In this document: one piece after another, positions 34,031 to 42,491 of the stretch
Numbering within the stretch: the first letter of the stretch is position 1
Layout of the letters: each line of letters begins with the position of its first letter
Virus record (IMG/VR): IMGVR_UViG_3300032213_002091
Span: 25,041-89,040 of that record
Length of the DNA: 64,000 nucleotides
DNA from: a virus
Strand: one strand, 5' to 3'
The notes under the pieces: generated by a model
What the model was told of the DNA's origin: nothing
What the model saw: only the letters and a program-made list of their open reading frames with translations
Databases searched by the model: none
Translations under genes and position numbers: made by a program

Positions 34031-35467
34031 ATGGCACTCGACAAAGTTCAACTGCTGAATAATACCGGGGTAGCAGCCGGAACATACGTTAACCCGAACC
34101 TCACCGTAACCTCTGACGGCAGAATTTCGAGTATTTCTTCGGATCCTACTCCTGGCCCTGCGGGACCACCTGGTACTCCGGGAACTAACGGGACTCCTGG
34201 TTCACCTGGGCCTACAGGTTCTCCTGGACCTACAGGGCCAACCGGTCCAACCGGGCCAACTGGTACTCCGGGGAATGATGGGACTCCTGGTTCACCGGGG
34301 CCTACAGGTCCAACTGGTACTCCTGGAACTGACGGGACTCCTGGTTCCCCTGGGCCTACGGGTCCAACCGGTGATCCTGGCACCCCTGGAACTGACGGGA
34401 CTCCTGGTTCCCCTGGGCCTACAGGACCAACCGGTGATCCTGGCACCCCTGGAACTGACGGGACTCCTGGTTCCCCTGGGCCTACAGGACCAACCGGTCC
34501 AACTGGGCCTACAGGACCCACAGGTCCCACACCGTTCATCCCCTCCGGATCCCCGGCAAATAAAATTGTCTCCCCGTTAGAAGTTTTAACAGGAACTTAC
34601 TTCTGTAATGATTTCACCCTTAACAGTGGCACAAGCTGCTACATTCGGGACACGGTTTACATCATGGCCCGTGGCAACGTAATTATCGACGGCCTTATAT
34701 CAGGCGACGGATCCACCGCGAATGGTCCTCCCCCGATGAATTATGCCTATTTAGGGAGCCAATGGATTTCAACAGGGGTTGGCCAAGGCGGTCAGTTTGG
34801 AAACTACGGAAACTACAACGGTGCAGGTATTGCCGGAGGGCGGACGTCCATAGGCGGTTTGGCCTCTGACGCGATTGTGAATTTACGCGGTTCAGATGGT
34901 GCCTCAGGGTACATGGCTAATTCGGACACGGTAACCGTTTCTGGTCATTACTCTTCGGGGGGTCTTGCCGGAAAGACCCTCATCATTCGAGCGTTAGGAT
35001 CCATTCTAATTGGTCCCAGTGCTGTAATTAACTGCAATGGGGCCTGGGGACAAAATTGGAACCTTCTATTCCCCTTCCCCGCGACGCTTTTGTACTCAGG
35101 TGCCGGTGGTGGATCAGGGGGCGCAATTATTTTAGACGCTGACGGGGATTGCATCAATAGTGGGAGTCTTGCCGCCACCGGTGGCAACGGAAGCGATGGT
35201 CTAAATGGTACTTATGGTGGTGGTGGTGGTGGTGGTGGTATTATTATCGTTCAGTCGCGTTATGGGACCTCCTCGGTAGGGACTGCGATTGTAAGCGGGG
35301 GACTTGCGGGCAACAGTTCAGGTACTACCTTGGGTTCAGGGGGCGGAGGAGGTTGCGGTGGGTTTGGCGGAAATGGGGGATTCGGGTACGTACCTGGTGA
35401 TCCCACTCCTGTTGCTCCGTATAACGGCCTAGCAGGAGTTGTTCGACAATGGGGTACTCCTTGGTAA
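34031..35467 (+). CDS. collagen-like tail fibre with Gly-rich tip
   Basis: 478 aa. Residues 1-36 are the shared fibre anchor ([28 protein letters not shown]). Residues about 40-167 are Gly-X-Y triplets with 63-bp tandem repeats. The C-terminal 310 residues are a beta-rich, Gly-rich tip ([13 protein letters not shown], polyglycine at about 396-403, [16 protein letters not shown]), reminiscent of glycine-rich receptor-binding tips of phage adhesins. Probable receptor-binding fibre. Confidence 0.8.
   Translation: MALDKVQLLNNTGVAAGTYVNPNLTVTSDGRISSISSDPTPGPAGPPGTPGTNGTPGSPGPTGSPGPTGPTGPTGPTGTPGNDGTPGSPGPTGPTGTPGTDGTPGSPGPTGPTGDPGTPGTDGTPGSPGPTGPTGDPGTPGTDGTPGSPGPTGPTGPTGPTGPTGPTPFIPSGSPANKIVSPLEVLTGTYFCNDFTLNSGTSCYIRDTVYIMARGNVIIDGLISGDGSTANGPPPMNYAYLGSQWISTGVGQGGQFGNYGNYNGAGIAGGRTSIGGLASDAIVNLRGSDGASGYMANSDTVTVSGHYSSGGLAGKTLIIRALGSILIGPSAVINCNGAWGQNWNLLFPFPATLLYSGAGGGSGGAIILDADGDCINSGSLAATGGNGSDGLNGTYGGGGGGGGIIIVQSRYGTSSVGTAIVSGGLAGNSSGTTLGSGGGGGCGGFGGNGGFGYVPGDPTPVAPYNGLAGVVRQWGTPW
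34325..34513 (+). repeat. 63-bp tandem repeat, three units
   Basis: GGAACTGACGGGACTCCTGG begins at 34325, 34388 and 34451, period 63 bp (7 Gly-X-Y triplets), with near identity between units. Indicates recent expansion of the collagen shaft. Confidence 0.85.
35216..35239 (+). repeat. (GGT)8 microsatellite encoding polyglycine
   Basis: Eight GGT triplets in a row inside the Gly-rich tip of the collagen-like fibre. Slippage would change glycine number in frame. Confidence 0.85.
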
Positions 35468-35799
35468 TGACTTTAGACACAAACATGAACTATTCTGTCA
35501 CTGATTGCTACTACGCGGATGTAGACCACAAAACCATAGCTTGCTGGCTAGAGATACCAGATGCTGAAAAAATGTTTCTACTTCTTACGGCGGACGCTCC
35601 CGATTCAACAGCAACTTTTTATGAAAACGCCCTGAACGGAGATTATGGGCCCATCACAAGTTACGCTGACTCTCACTGGTATTGCACACTACACGGGTTT
35701 TACTGGAATAACCAGTACTACGGTTTAGGGGATGTGATGATTTCCCCTTCTGGAGAACAACCTCCCAACGCAACTCAAACACCCCCTCCACGACCCTGA
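35467..35799 (+). CDS. small fibre-associated protein, unknown function
   Basis: 110 aa from ATG 35467 (TAATG with the fibre stop; an in-frame ATG at 35449 lies inside the fibre gene). The body is aromatic-rich (YADSHWYCTLHGFYWNNQYY) and the end is proline-rich. Between a fibre and a chaperone-like gene, so a fibre-specific accessory is likely. Confidence 0.5.
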   Translation: MTLDTNMNYSVTDCYYADVDHKTIACWLEIPDAEKMFLLLTADAPDSTATFYENALNGDYGPITSYADSHWYCTLHGFYWNNQYYGLGDVMISPSGEQPPNATQTPPPRP

Positions 35800-35805
35800 G
35801 CTAAA

Positions 35806-36138
35806 ATGTTACAACCCCAAAACCTATTTGTCAGCTGGGACGGAGAGGGCTGGCGTCAGTCCCCCTTTGACTGGAACAACTCTCTGGATGACTCGAAAGA
35901 GTTTATGATCTCCCAGACGAATTCTTTCGCTTACAAAACTCTCTCCCCAAGCGACTGGTACGTTACACGTCAAGTTGAAGCGGCGGTTCCCGTTCCAGCG
36001 GAACTGGGTGCATGGCGGCAGGAAATCCGAGACGCAGCCAGAGTCAAGAGAGAAAGTGTGCTGGAATGCGACACGAAAGAAGAGCTGAACACGTACACCA
36101 AGAGCGAAGAATACCTGTTCTGGCCTGATCAACCCTGA
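35806..36138 (+). CDS. tail fibre assembly chaperone-like protein
   Basis: 110 aa. The C-terminal half (SDWYVTRQVEAAVPVPAELG, WRQEIRDAARVKRE, LECDTKEELNTYT) has the D-W-x-x-x-R-x-x-E then WR-x-x-I-R pattern of phage tail-fibre or tail-assembly chaperones. Sits downstream of the collagen-like fibre and before the next fibre unit. Confidence 0.55.
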   Translation: MLQPQNLFVSWDGEGWRQSPFDWNNSLDDSKEFMISQTNSFAYKTLSPSDWYVTRQVEAAVPVPAELGAWRQEIRDAARVKRESVLECDTKEELNTYTKSEEYLFWPDQP

Positions 36139-36177
36139 TATTTATTTCAAGACTTAAAAATCAAGACTTAACCTTAG

Positions 36178-36185
36178 GGGTAAAA
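36178..36185 (+). promoter_or_regulatory. GGGTAAAA box before 36212
   Basis: GGGTAAAA 34 nt before the ATG. The 39-nt spacer after the previous stop also holds two copies of TCAAGACTTA (36147-36156 and 36161-36170). Confidence 0.6.
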
Positions 36186-36211
36186 TACCAAAAAGAAGGT
36201 GTGAAATTTCA

Positions 36212-37627
36212 ATGACACTCGACAAAGTTCAACTCCTGGACGACAGCGGGGTAACCCCTGGAAGTTACACCCTTACCAATCTTACGGTGGGTGCGGATGG
36301 AAGACTCACAGCCGCTTCTAGTGGCTCTCTGAATGCTACAGGTGTGACTCCTGGAAGTTACAATCTTTCCAGCATTACGGTGGGTGCGGATGGGAGACTC
36401 ACAGCCGCTTCCACTCCCACAAGTATTAACTTGCCTTCTATCGCAAACCCCGGTGACGGGGATATCACTAGTGCGGGTGGGTCCGACGGAATATTCACTA
36501 TATCCAACTCGTCTAACGACACACCAATGTTGCTAGGGGCCACAACAGGTGGTGTTATGGGTCCTAAAGTTGTATTAGATCCTCGTCCGAGCAACTGTTA
36601 CACGTGGCCTTTCGTTCTGCCGGGGTCATCCCCTAATGGTTATTTCTATGTCAAAGGTAACTTACTACTTGGAACTCAGTTTGATGACTCGGGGGAACTA
36701 TCCAGCACAGGTGGCAGTGACGGCAATTTCGGCATATTTAATGGAGCGGAAACCCTAGGCGACCCTATCAACACTACCTCAAGGTCTATTTCTTTCTGGA
36801 CAAAAACTTACTCAAATAATAACACGGAGTGCAGATTTACTATTAACCAGTACGGTTCTACATCTCTTCAAAGTTTGGGGTACTTAGGTCAACTTATTGG
36901 TGTAGGTGGTGGTGCTTTAGGGTCCAGCGATATGGTCGTTGATGGTGGCACTGATGGGCAGTTCGTTATTTTCAATAACAGCGGCGCTGCTGCCAGGATG
37001 ATATCCCTTGCCATTAACAACGAATCTTTAAATGGGCCCGACGCATTGCTCCGGTGCTACAGGGATGGTGGTACTGGAGCACGCATTGTAGATTGCCCCC
37101 TCCCTGGAACTACCTTTGATGTGAACGGTACTAAACTGTTCCGAATCGAACATCCTATCGATAGCTCTAAAGACCTCGTTCATGTTTCAATCGAAGGGCC
37201 AAGAGCCGATCTAATTTACCGCGGAAACGTAAAACTCATAAACGGTGGGGCGACCGTCGATTTAGACGAAGAGTATGGGCTGATTCCGGGAACTTGGAAG
37301 TCGCTTTGCAGAAACCCCCAGGTTTGGATTACAAGTGTAGATGGTTGGGAGCCCTGCAAAGGCTCCGTTTCTGACCAAATCCTTACAATATACTCCAAAG
37401 ACTCAAATTCTAAGGAAACAGTTAGCTGGTTGGTGGTGGCGGAACGGAAGGATTCGGCTATGTATGGCCCCTCTAGTGATGAAGAGGGTAGACCGATTCT
37501 TGAACCAAACAGAAGGCCCCCAAACAACCCTCACCCCTACCCGGATTTTCCAAATTCACCAGTTCAACAGACTCAGTCAAACTCTAGTGAGAGTTCTTCA
37601 GAAGACGACGCAGCAAAACTTCCATAA
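36212..37627 (+). CDS. tail fibre, paralogue of 29604
   Basis: 471 aa. Anchor module LDKVQLLDDSGVTPGSY with two VGADGRLTAAS repeats; central Gly/Asn-rich beta region with two GGSDG- or GGTDG-type repeats (STGGSDGNFGIFN, VDGGTDGQFVIFN); C-terminal domain at about 305-440 shared with 29604 (FRIEHPIDSSKDLVHVSIEG, LDEEYGLIPGTWKSLCRNPQ, WLVVAERKDSAMY). A Pro/Ser-rich tail follows. Its last 55 bp overlap the 3' end of the minus-strand gene at 37573. Confidence 0.72.
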   Translation: MTLDKVQLLDDSGVTPGSYTLTNLTVGADGRLTAASSGSLNATGVTPGSYNLSSITVGADGRLTAASTPTSINLPSIANPGDGDITSAGGSDGIFTISNSSNDTPMLLGATTGGVMGPKVVLDPRPSNCYTWPFVLPGSSPNGYFYVKGNLLLGTQFDDSGELSSTGGSDGNFGIFNGAETLGDPINTTSRSISFWTKTYSNNNTECRFTINQYGSTSLQSLGYLGQLIGVGGGALGSSDMVVDGGTDGQFVIFNNSGAAARMISLAINNESLNGPDALLRCYRDGGTGARIVDCPLPGTTFDVNGTKLFRIEHPIDSSKDLVHVSIEGPRADLIYRGNVKLINGGATVDLDEEYGLIPGTWKSLCRNPQVWITSVDGWEPCKGSVSDQILTIYSKDSNSKETVSWLVVAERKDSAMYGPSSDEEGRPILEPNRRPPNNPHPYPDFPNSPVQQTQSNSSESSSEDDAAKLP

Positions 37628-38328
37628 AGTCCTTCCGGAGTCTCATATTCACCGCAACCCTTACTTCGGTTGGCACTGGCGAGGACGATTGCGTACCTCG
37701 CCTTTTCATTATGGAACTTTTTCCACGACTCCCAGAGCGCCTCGAGTCGAAACTTCTTCGCAGTCGGCGGACCAACCAACGCAATGTCCGTGTACTTCAG
37801 TTTATTTTCAGTCATGAAAATATCGGCAATCTCGCTGAACGACAGCCCAGTATGATCGACGTCTGTGCGCATTCCTCGACGAATTTGCTTGCCCGTTAGG
37901 CAGCAGACGCAGGGCAACTCAACCTGATCTCGAAATCTCTTCAACTGATCTTTGACGGCGCCACGCATCGCAGACTTCACGGCATTGTAATGTTTTTCCT
38001 CCGAAGTTGCCGCAGTGGCGATCTTCTTGGTCGGATACAACGCCTCCACCAGCTTGCTCTTTGAAATCGGCTGGCGAGTTCCAGCTCTCTCGAGTGAGAG
38101 CATCTTCACTTTTCGCCCACCGGCAATCTCAACGTTGCGAAGGTAAACAGCAGTCTCAGAATCCTGGCCCAGTTTCCCCCACTGTTCGGTCAATCGGCAG
38201 CTGCGAAGAATGAACTCGGCAGGCTCACCACACAGACGACTGCCTGCGCGATGGTTGCCAATTATTCGGCCAATCTTTTCGTTGTACTGACCTTTGTTCA
38301 GATCGAAAGTAGTTTTTCCAAGTGTCAT
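37573..38328 (-). CDS. HNH-like protein (DUF3223/DCL-like), minus strand
   Basis: 251 aa. The middle has CVCCLTGKQIRRGMRTDVDH then SEIADIFM, i.e. a CxxC followed by an xDH motif as in HNH nucleases and DUF3223 proteins; ISKSKLVEALYP precedes it, and a further Cys lies near the end (SKGCGEYE). Lone minus-strand gene convergent with, and overlapping by 55 bp, a fibre gene. A free-standing mobile HNH endonuclease is plausible. A one-mismatch GGGTAAAg lies about 48 nt upstream on its strand. Confidence 0.55.
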   Translation of the reverse strand: MTLGKTTFDLNKGQYNEKIGRIIGNHRAGSRLCGEPAEFILRSCRLTEQWGKLGQDSETAVYLRNVEIAGGRKVKMLSLERAGTRQPISKSKLVEALYPTKKIATAATSEEKHYNAVKSAMRGAVKDQLKRFRDQVELPCVCCLTGKQIRRGMRTDVDHTGLSFSEIADIFMTENKLKYTDIALVGPPTAKKFRLEALWESWKKFHNEKARYAIVLASANRSKGCGEYETPEGLYGSFAASSSEELSLEFD

Positions 38329-38368
38329 GACATATTTCGCGGAATATCCCGCAGTTTCCCTCGATAAC

Positions 38369-38395
38369 TTTACCCACCACGGCTCTCGCTATAGT
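38369..38395 (+). promoter_or_regulatory. TTTACC-N15-TATAGT promoter
   Basis: TTTACC 38369-38374, 15-nt spacer, TATAGT 38390-38395, followed by the gene at 38406. Same architecture as six other sites in the metabolic regions. Read on the other strand, the TTTACCC is GGGTAAA in front of the divergent HNH-like gene. Confidence 0.6.
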
Positions 38396-38405
38396 GAATG
38401 AGTGA

Positions 38406-38777
38406 GTGGTACCCGTCGATGTGAACACCGTTATTCGTCAACGCGACGACCTACGACTGCTGGAAGGCACGCAGGTTGAATGTTCGGGTCGGGTCAAAGA
38501 GTTTCGCCGCCACGAAAAACGTCAAGACCTTGACACCATTCTCCTTGTCAGCTTGATCGTTACTCCCCTACCAATCGGAGAGTCGATTCTGGTTAGCCAC
38601 CTGTGGTTTCTTCGCCGCCAGTTCAAGAAGATTGGTCGCGTGCCAGAGCAAAACGAGCGTGTCAAATTCTTCGGGGAAATCTACTGTTACACTCGCCTCG
38701 GAGGGAAATCCATCGACCGAAACCTGTTCGGATCTACCGACTACGGGATTAAGCCACTAAGTTACAATGCAAATTGA
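38406..38777 (+). CDS. possible OB-fold protein, unknown function
   Basis: 123 aa from GTG 38406; GTG 38421 is an alternative closer to usual leader spacing. Beta-rich pattern (LLEGTQVECSGRVKEFRR, ILLVSLIVTPLP, VKFFGEIYCYTR) suggests an OB-like barrel, perhaps nucleic-acid binding. First gene of the exonuclease unit. Function not recognised. Confidence 0.5.
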   Translation: MVPVDVNTVIRQRDDLRLLEGTQVECSGRVKEFRRHEKRQDLDTILLVSLIVTPLPIGESILVSHLWFLRRQFKKIGRVPEQNERVKFFGEIYCYTRLGGKSIDRNLFGSTDYGIKPLSYNAN

Positions 38778-38967
38778 GATTGTCAACCACTTCACCAACA
38801 CCGGAAAAGAGTTCTTTCGATTTGAACTCTACGACGGGCCAGACGGAATCGAGCACGTAAGCGGTTTCGCCTCCGATCTGGTTGAAGCTTTCAGCAAGAT
38901 TATTGAGTGGAGAGAGCGAATCGGCCAAGACTACTACAACGAAATTAACGATGAAACCGACTACTGA
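38767..38967 (+). CDS. small protein, unknown function
   Basis: 66 aa, alpha/beta (MQIEIVNHFTNTGKEFFRFE, then a helix LVEAFSKIIEWRER). Overlaps both neighbours by about 11-17 nt, which fits the compact early operon. No recognised family. Confidence 0.5.
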   Translation: MQIEIVNHFTNTGKEFFRFELYDGPDGIEHVSGFASDLVEAFSKIIEWRERIGQDYYNEINDETDY

Positions 38968-39571
38968 GGAACTTGCCCGTTTTCGGGAGAGCGCAACCGA
39001 ATGGGCCAAAGAACGCCTCGCCGATGCGTCCACAGTCATAATTGACACGGAAACCACCGGCCTGCCAAGCAAAGATCCCGACACCGAAATTTGCCAGTTG
39101 GCGATTACCGACGTCAAGGGTCGCCCGCTCTTCTCGATGCTGGTGAAACCCAACAAGCCGATGAACGACGAGGTGATTGCGATTCACGGTATCACCAACG
39201 AACAAGTTCAAAACCAGCCCATCTTCTCTCAAATTGCCAAGATGGTCGCCTTCGTTCTTGAGGGCAAGCACGTTGTTTGCTGGAACAGTGACTTCGACGT
39301 GAAACTTCTGTGGTCTCTCTTCAAGAAGTACGACCAAAAACTGCCGAAGATTGCCGGTGCATCCTGCGCGATGGACCAGTATTCCGAGTGGGTTGGCGAG
39401 TGGAACGCGAAGAAAGAAGGTTTCAAATGGCAGCGCCTTCCCGCCCTTTCCGGAATGCCAGCTCACGACGCTTTCGCAGACTGCCTTTCAACCATCAAAG
39501 TGATTGAGATGATGGCGGGATCGGTGAGCAAGGAAGAACTCAACGCTGAGGATATTGACCTCGACTTCTGA
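38951..39571 (+). CDS. DnaQ-like 3'-5' exonuclease (DEDDh)
   Basis: 206 aa from ATG 38951. ExoI IIDTETTG (about 30-37), ExoII CWNSDFDVKLL, ExoIII AHDAFADC with the His typical of DEDDh enzymes. Homologous to polymerase proofreading subunits and RNase T. It ends in an acidic peptide EDIDLDF like the SSB-like protein at 49170, possibly a shared docking tail. Role: proofreading or end trimming in phage replication or recombination. Confidence 0.85.
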   Translation: MKPTTEELARFRESATEWAKERLADASTVIIDTETTGLPSKDPDTEICQLAITDVKGRPLFSMLVKPNKPMNDEVIAIHGITNEQVQNQPIFSQIAKMVAFVLEGKHVVCWNSDFDVKLLWSLFKKYDQKLPKIAGASCAMDQYSEWVGEWNAKKEGFKWQRLPALSGMPAHDAFADCLSTIKVIEMMAGSVSKEELNAEDIDLDF

Positions 39572-39599
39572 TTTACACGTGGCACTCTTCCCCTATACT
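39572..39599 (+). promoter_or_regulatory. TTTACA-N16-TATACT promoter
   Basis: TTTACA 39572-39577 directly after the exonuclease stop, TATACT 39594-39599, ATG 25 nt further at 39624. Confidence 0.6.
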
Positions 39600-39623
39600 A
39601 TTCCCGACCAACTTACTGGAACA

Positions 39624-39806
39624 ATGTACGAATTTGGGCGTTATCATCTAACATACGAGCCCCCCTCCGATGTAGTCGAAACTGAAATTTCGATGACCAT
39701 CTCTTCAGACGCGACTCTACCTCAAATGGTAGAGCTCTTTCAGAATTTCCTTCAAGTCAACGGGTATCTACTTGACGGCGCAGTACTGAAGGTCTCAGAA
39801 GAATGA
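39624..39806 (+). CDS. small protein upstream of thyX
   Basis: 60 aa from ATG 39624, chosen because it follows the promoter at 39572-39599; a longer frame from 39555 would start upstream of it. Alpha/beta, VETEISMTISSDATLPQMVE. Overlaps thyX by 4 nt (ATGA). No recognised family. Confidence 0.55.
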   Translation: MYEFGRYHLTYEPPSDVVETEISMTISSDATLPQMVELFQNFLQVNGYLLDGAVLKVSEE

Positions 39807-40582
39807 AAAACAGCAATCCCTGGTTCATTGAAGGGTCGTCTCGCGCCCGCCTTGTCTGGGTAACTCCCGACGCTGAAGAGCACATCGCCTACATCGCTCG
39901 TGTCAGCAACCCGAAGAATCAAGAGAACGAAAAGTTCGAAGGTCTTCTGAAGTATTGCATCAAGCAAGGCCACGTTTCGGTGTTTGAGCAGGCTTATATG
40001 TGCGTGGAGTTGATCACTCCGCTGGCAATCGCAACGCAAATGCTTCGTCACCGGTCTTTCTGCTTTCAGCAATTTTCGCTACGTTACAGCTCGAACGAAG
40101 AGTTGAAAGATCTGCTTGGTGAATTCGGCTCCCTGTACTACATTCCCGAAGAGGCTCGGGTGCAGGACCACAAGAATCGGCAGAACAGCATCTTTGCGGA
40201 TGACGCAAAGCTGACTGACGAGATGATGAACACAATGCAGTCCGCTTACACAGTTGCAGACCTCGCCTACAATGATCTCCTTAAAAGTGACATCGCGAAA
40301 GAAGTCGCCCGCTTCGTACTTCCGCAGGGTGGTTACACTCGTATGTACGTCACAGGTAATGTTCGCAGCTGGATGCATTACGTTGGGGTACGTGACGACG
40401 AAGGTGTTGCTCAATGGGAGCACGTTGAACTCGCCCGCGCAATCCGCCCCATCTTCTCAACGCAATTCCCCACCGTCTCCAGAGCCTACTTCAATCGGGA
40501 GCCTTCTTCCCTAGAGATTGAAAACCAAGAACTCAAAGCTGAGATCGAAACCTTGAAAGCTATCCTGCGGGGCAAACTCTGA
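39803..40582 (+). CDS. thyX: FAD-dependent thymidylate synthase
   Basis: 259 aa. Makes dTMP from dUMP using flavin and methylene-THF. ThyX signature RHRx7S at residues 82-92 (RHRSFCFQQFS) followed by LRYS; VLPQGGYTRMYVTGNVRSWM carries the conserved late region. C-terminal helix extension. Common in cyanophages; fits with MazG, dCMP deaminase and RNR in the window. Confidence 0.96.
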   Translation: MKNSNPWFIEGSSRARLVWVTPDAEEHIAYIARVSNPKNQENEKFEGLLKYCIKQGHVSVFEQAYMCVELITPLAIATQMLRHRSFCFQQFSLRYSSNEELKDLLGEFGSLYYIPEEARVQDHKNRQNSIFADDAKLTDEMMNTMQSAYTVADLAYNDLLKSDIAKEVARFVLPQGGYTRMYVTGNVRSWMHYVGVRDDEGVAQWEHVELARAIRPIFSTQFPTVSRAYFNREPSSLEIENQELKAEIETLKAILRGKL

Positions 40583-40583
40583 A

Positions 40584-40805
40584 ATGGCAACGTTGACTAA
40601 ACAGCTCGTTCACGCCCACTGGCACATTCTGGAAGACTGGCCGAAGAAAGATGGCGATTACGTTGTTTGTTTCCTTCAGGACAACGGCGATTACGGCTGG
40701 CCGGATATCTGGGAATTCACTGCCCGCGATGGGTGGGAACCCGTTGCCGGTCAAGATCACGCAGACCAGCCTACGCACTGGTGCGACTTACCCATGCCTC
40801 GATGA
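40584..40805 (+). CDS. DUF551-like small protein
   Basis: 73 aa. W-rich pattern WHILEDWPKKDGDYVVCFLQ and a PTHWCDLPMP end match the DUF551 layout (opening W-P-K, closing P-THW-x-LP). Between thyX and the FEN-like nuclease, 1 nt after thyX. Function unknown. Confidence 0.6.
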   Translation: MATLTKQLVHAHWHILEDWPKKDGDYVVCFLQDNGDYGWPDIWEFTARDGWEPVAGQDHADQPTHWCDLPMPR

Positions 40806-41773
40806 TTGACAGACCGAAACTAGAAACCAACTTTCAATTTCGGAACGATCCAGCTCCCGTCGTGGTGGTAGATTTTCACGTCTACCTTCACGACATTCTT
40901 CGCTGGTTTGAGGAAAAGATTGAAAACTCGTTCAAGCCCGAGGTTGAAGACAAACTCCTCAAAGGTGCCTGGGCGCTCAAAATAAATCGTGGCCCGGATA
41001 TGCTCCCTCGCCACTCGTACCGCATCGTGGTTGTGGCCGATAGCAGATTCTCTGATACAGGGAACTATTGGCGAGACCGGTTCATGCGGGAATCAACAAC
41101 CGTGAAATTCGCTTGGGAACAGTATGCTGAGTCGCAAGGTAAAAACCTTTCTGAGATTCCTACACATTACAAGGGAACCAGGGGCGAGAAAACCGACAAC
41201 TTCTGGCGTGTTTTCAACGTCGGATGGGCGTATTGTAATGAGTACTTCCCGATTTTCGCTCAGGAAGGTTTCGAAGCGGACGACATTGCGGGCGCTATCT
41301 ATCGCCTCAGTCGGGATAGCGGCGCTGACAGCGTTGTTACTCAGCGGCAAATCTTCCTCTCGACCTTAGATCGTGACTGGAGCCAACTTGTCGATGAAGA
41401 ACATAGGGTCTACTTCGCAAACACTCGAGTACCGTTCCCAAAGGAGAAAATACAGGAGAGACTTGTCGGCAACCAAGGCGTTATTGAGCATACTCTTCAT
41501 CGCATGGGTTACGAACTCGATCATCCTCGCAATCTCGCTGATTGGAAAGTCAAACACGGTGATCTGGGTGACAATTTGCCTCCAGGCAGTCCTAAATGTC
41601 TCTTTGATCTTTGCGAACCGAACCCTCATTATTCTGTTGAGGAAACGGCACCGTGGTATAGTCGACTTGTGGAGTGTTTGAACGATCCGAAACCGAATGA
41701 TCGTGTTGACCACTTTGAATCAACGATTCGTCAGTTTGCGAAGATCTGCCTTGAGCCTCCGGTGAGGCTTTAA
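40802..41773 (+). CDS. FEN/PIN-like 5'-3' nuclease
   Basis: 323 aa from ATG 40802 (overlaps the previous stop). Acidic motifs in order: VVVADSRFSDTGNYWRDRF, HYKGTRGEKTD, the FEN hallmark GFEADDIAGAIYRLSR, TLDRDWSQLVD and KHGDLGDNLPPGSP. This is the layout of phage RNase H/flap nucleases that remove Okazaki primers. The insert after the third motif is longer than in T4 Rnh. Confidence 0.8.
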   Translation: MIDRPKLETNFQFRNDPAPVVVVDFHVYLHDILRWFEEKIENSFKPEVEDKLLKGAWALKINRGPDMLPRHSYRIVVVADSRFSDTGNYWRDRFMRESTTVKFAWEQYAESQGKNLSEIPTHYKGTRGEKTDNFWRVFNVGWAYCNEYFPIFAQEGFEADDIAGAIYRLSRDSGADSVVTQRQIFLSTLDRDWSQLVDEEHRVYFANTRVPFPKEKIQERLVGNQGVIEHTLHRMGYELDHPRNLADWKVKHGDLGDNLPPGSPKCLFDLCEPNPHYSVEETAPWYSRLVECLNDPKPNDRVDHFESTIRQFAKICLEPPVRL

Positions 41774-41776
41774 TCA

Positions 41777-41784
41777 GGGTAAAA
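41777..41784 (+). promoter_or_regulatory. GGGTAAAA box before the tail module
   Basis: GGGTAAAA 3 nt after TAA 41771-41773 and 31 nt before ATG 41808. Marks the switch from metabolic back to virion genes. Confidence 0.65.
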
Positions 41785-41807
41785 GTTAACAGCTAAGCTG
41801 AATAAGG

Positions 41808-42491
41808 ATGTCTGATGCCGCCTACCAGGCGAAGTACCTGTCGATGGCGCGTCTCTTGTGGGAGGCGGCAGAGGGCTTGCCTGAAAGAATTTCTGATAAC
41901 TACTCTAATTATCTCCGGCACGATTATTCTGACGGTTCCGTTTCTCTCGCGCCGCTGATCAACAAGTTTGACTTTGCCGATGGCCTGGAACCCGAAGAGT
42001 GGGACGAGGCCGTCGAGATTCTTGGCAAAGTTGACCCGTCTGATTGGCCATTTGTTGACGACATCGTTTCAGTCAACACAGAAGAACTTCTGCGAATCTA
42101 CGACGAAGACGCAACTCCTGGGTGCGAGACTCAGGACTTCATCGAAGATAGCCTAGGGTGCGGTGAAAAGTGTGAGCAGGTGCTGCAGAGGGTAATTGAG
42201 TCCGTGTTTGGCTCACCTGTAGAAAAGATTCGTAGCAATTCCGGCGACTTTCCGAAAGAAGAGAACAAATTTCTCCAGAAAAGCGACGGAACATTTGCCG
42301 GCACGTTTATGCACGGCGACCACAAATTCAACTTTGAAATTGCGCCCACTGAGAGCGGCTGGCTTTGCACATACCGCATGAAGGCGGACTCGCTTGACCG
42401 TCTGCCACCGGTTCCGAATGAGCACAAAGACGAAGACGACGAAACGAAGAAGGACTACACACGCAGAGTGCGAAATCGGGGGTGGAAATAA
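41808..42491 (+). CDS. tail-module protein, unknown function
   Basis: 227 aa, acidic and helical in the first half (WEAAEGLPERISDNYSNYL), three Cys in the middle (ETQDFIEDSLGCGEKCEQVL), alpha/beta C-terminus. First gene of the tape-measure operon; the usual place of tail assembly chaperones, but no homology is visible. Overlaps the next ATG by 1 nt. Confidence 0.5.
   Translation: MSDAAYQAKYLSMARLLWEAAEGLPERISDNYSNYLRHDYSDGSVSLAPLINKFDFADGLEPEEWDEAVEILGKVDPSDWPFVDDIVSVNTEELLRIYDEDATPGCETQDFIEDSLGCGEKCEQVLQRVIESVFGSPVEKIRSNSGDFPKEENKFLQKSDGTFAGTFMHGDHKFNFEIAPTESGWLCTYRMKADSLDRLPPVPNEHKDEDDETKKDYTRRVRNRGWK

Noticed and set aside
34048-34539. Long minus-strand open frame encoding a collagen-like Gly-Pro pattern
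   Set aside because: It is the antisense of the Gly-X-Y coding array; repeated GGN-CCN codons read as Gly/Pro on both strands. No start context or promoter.
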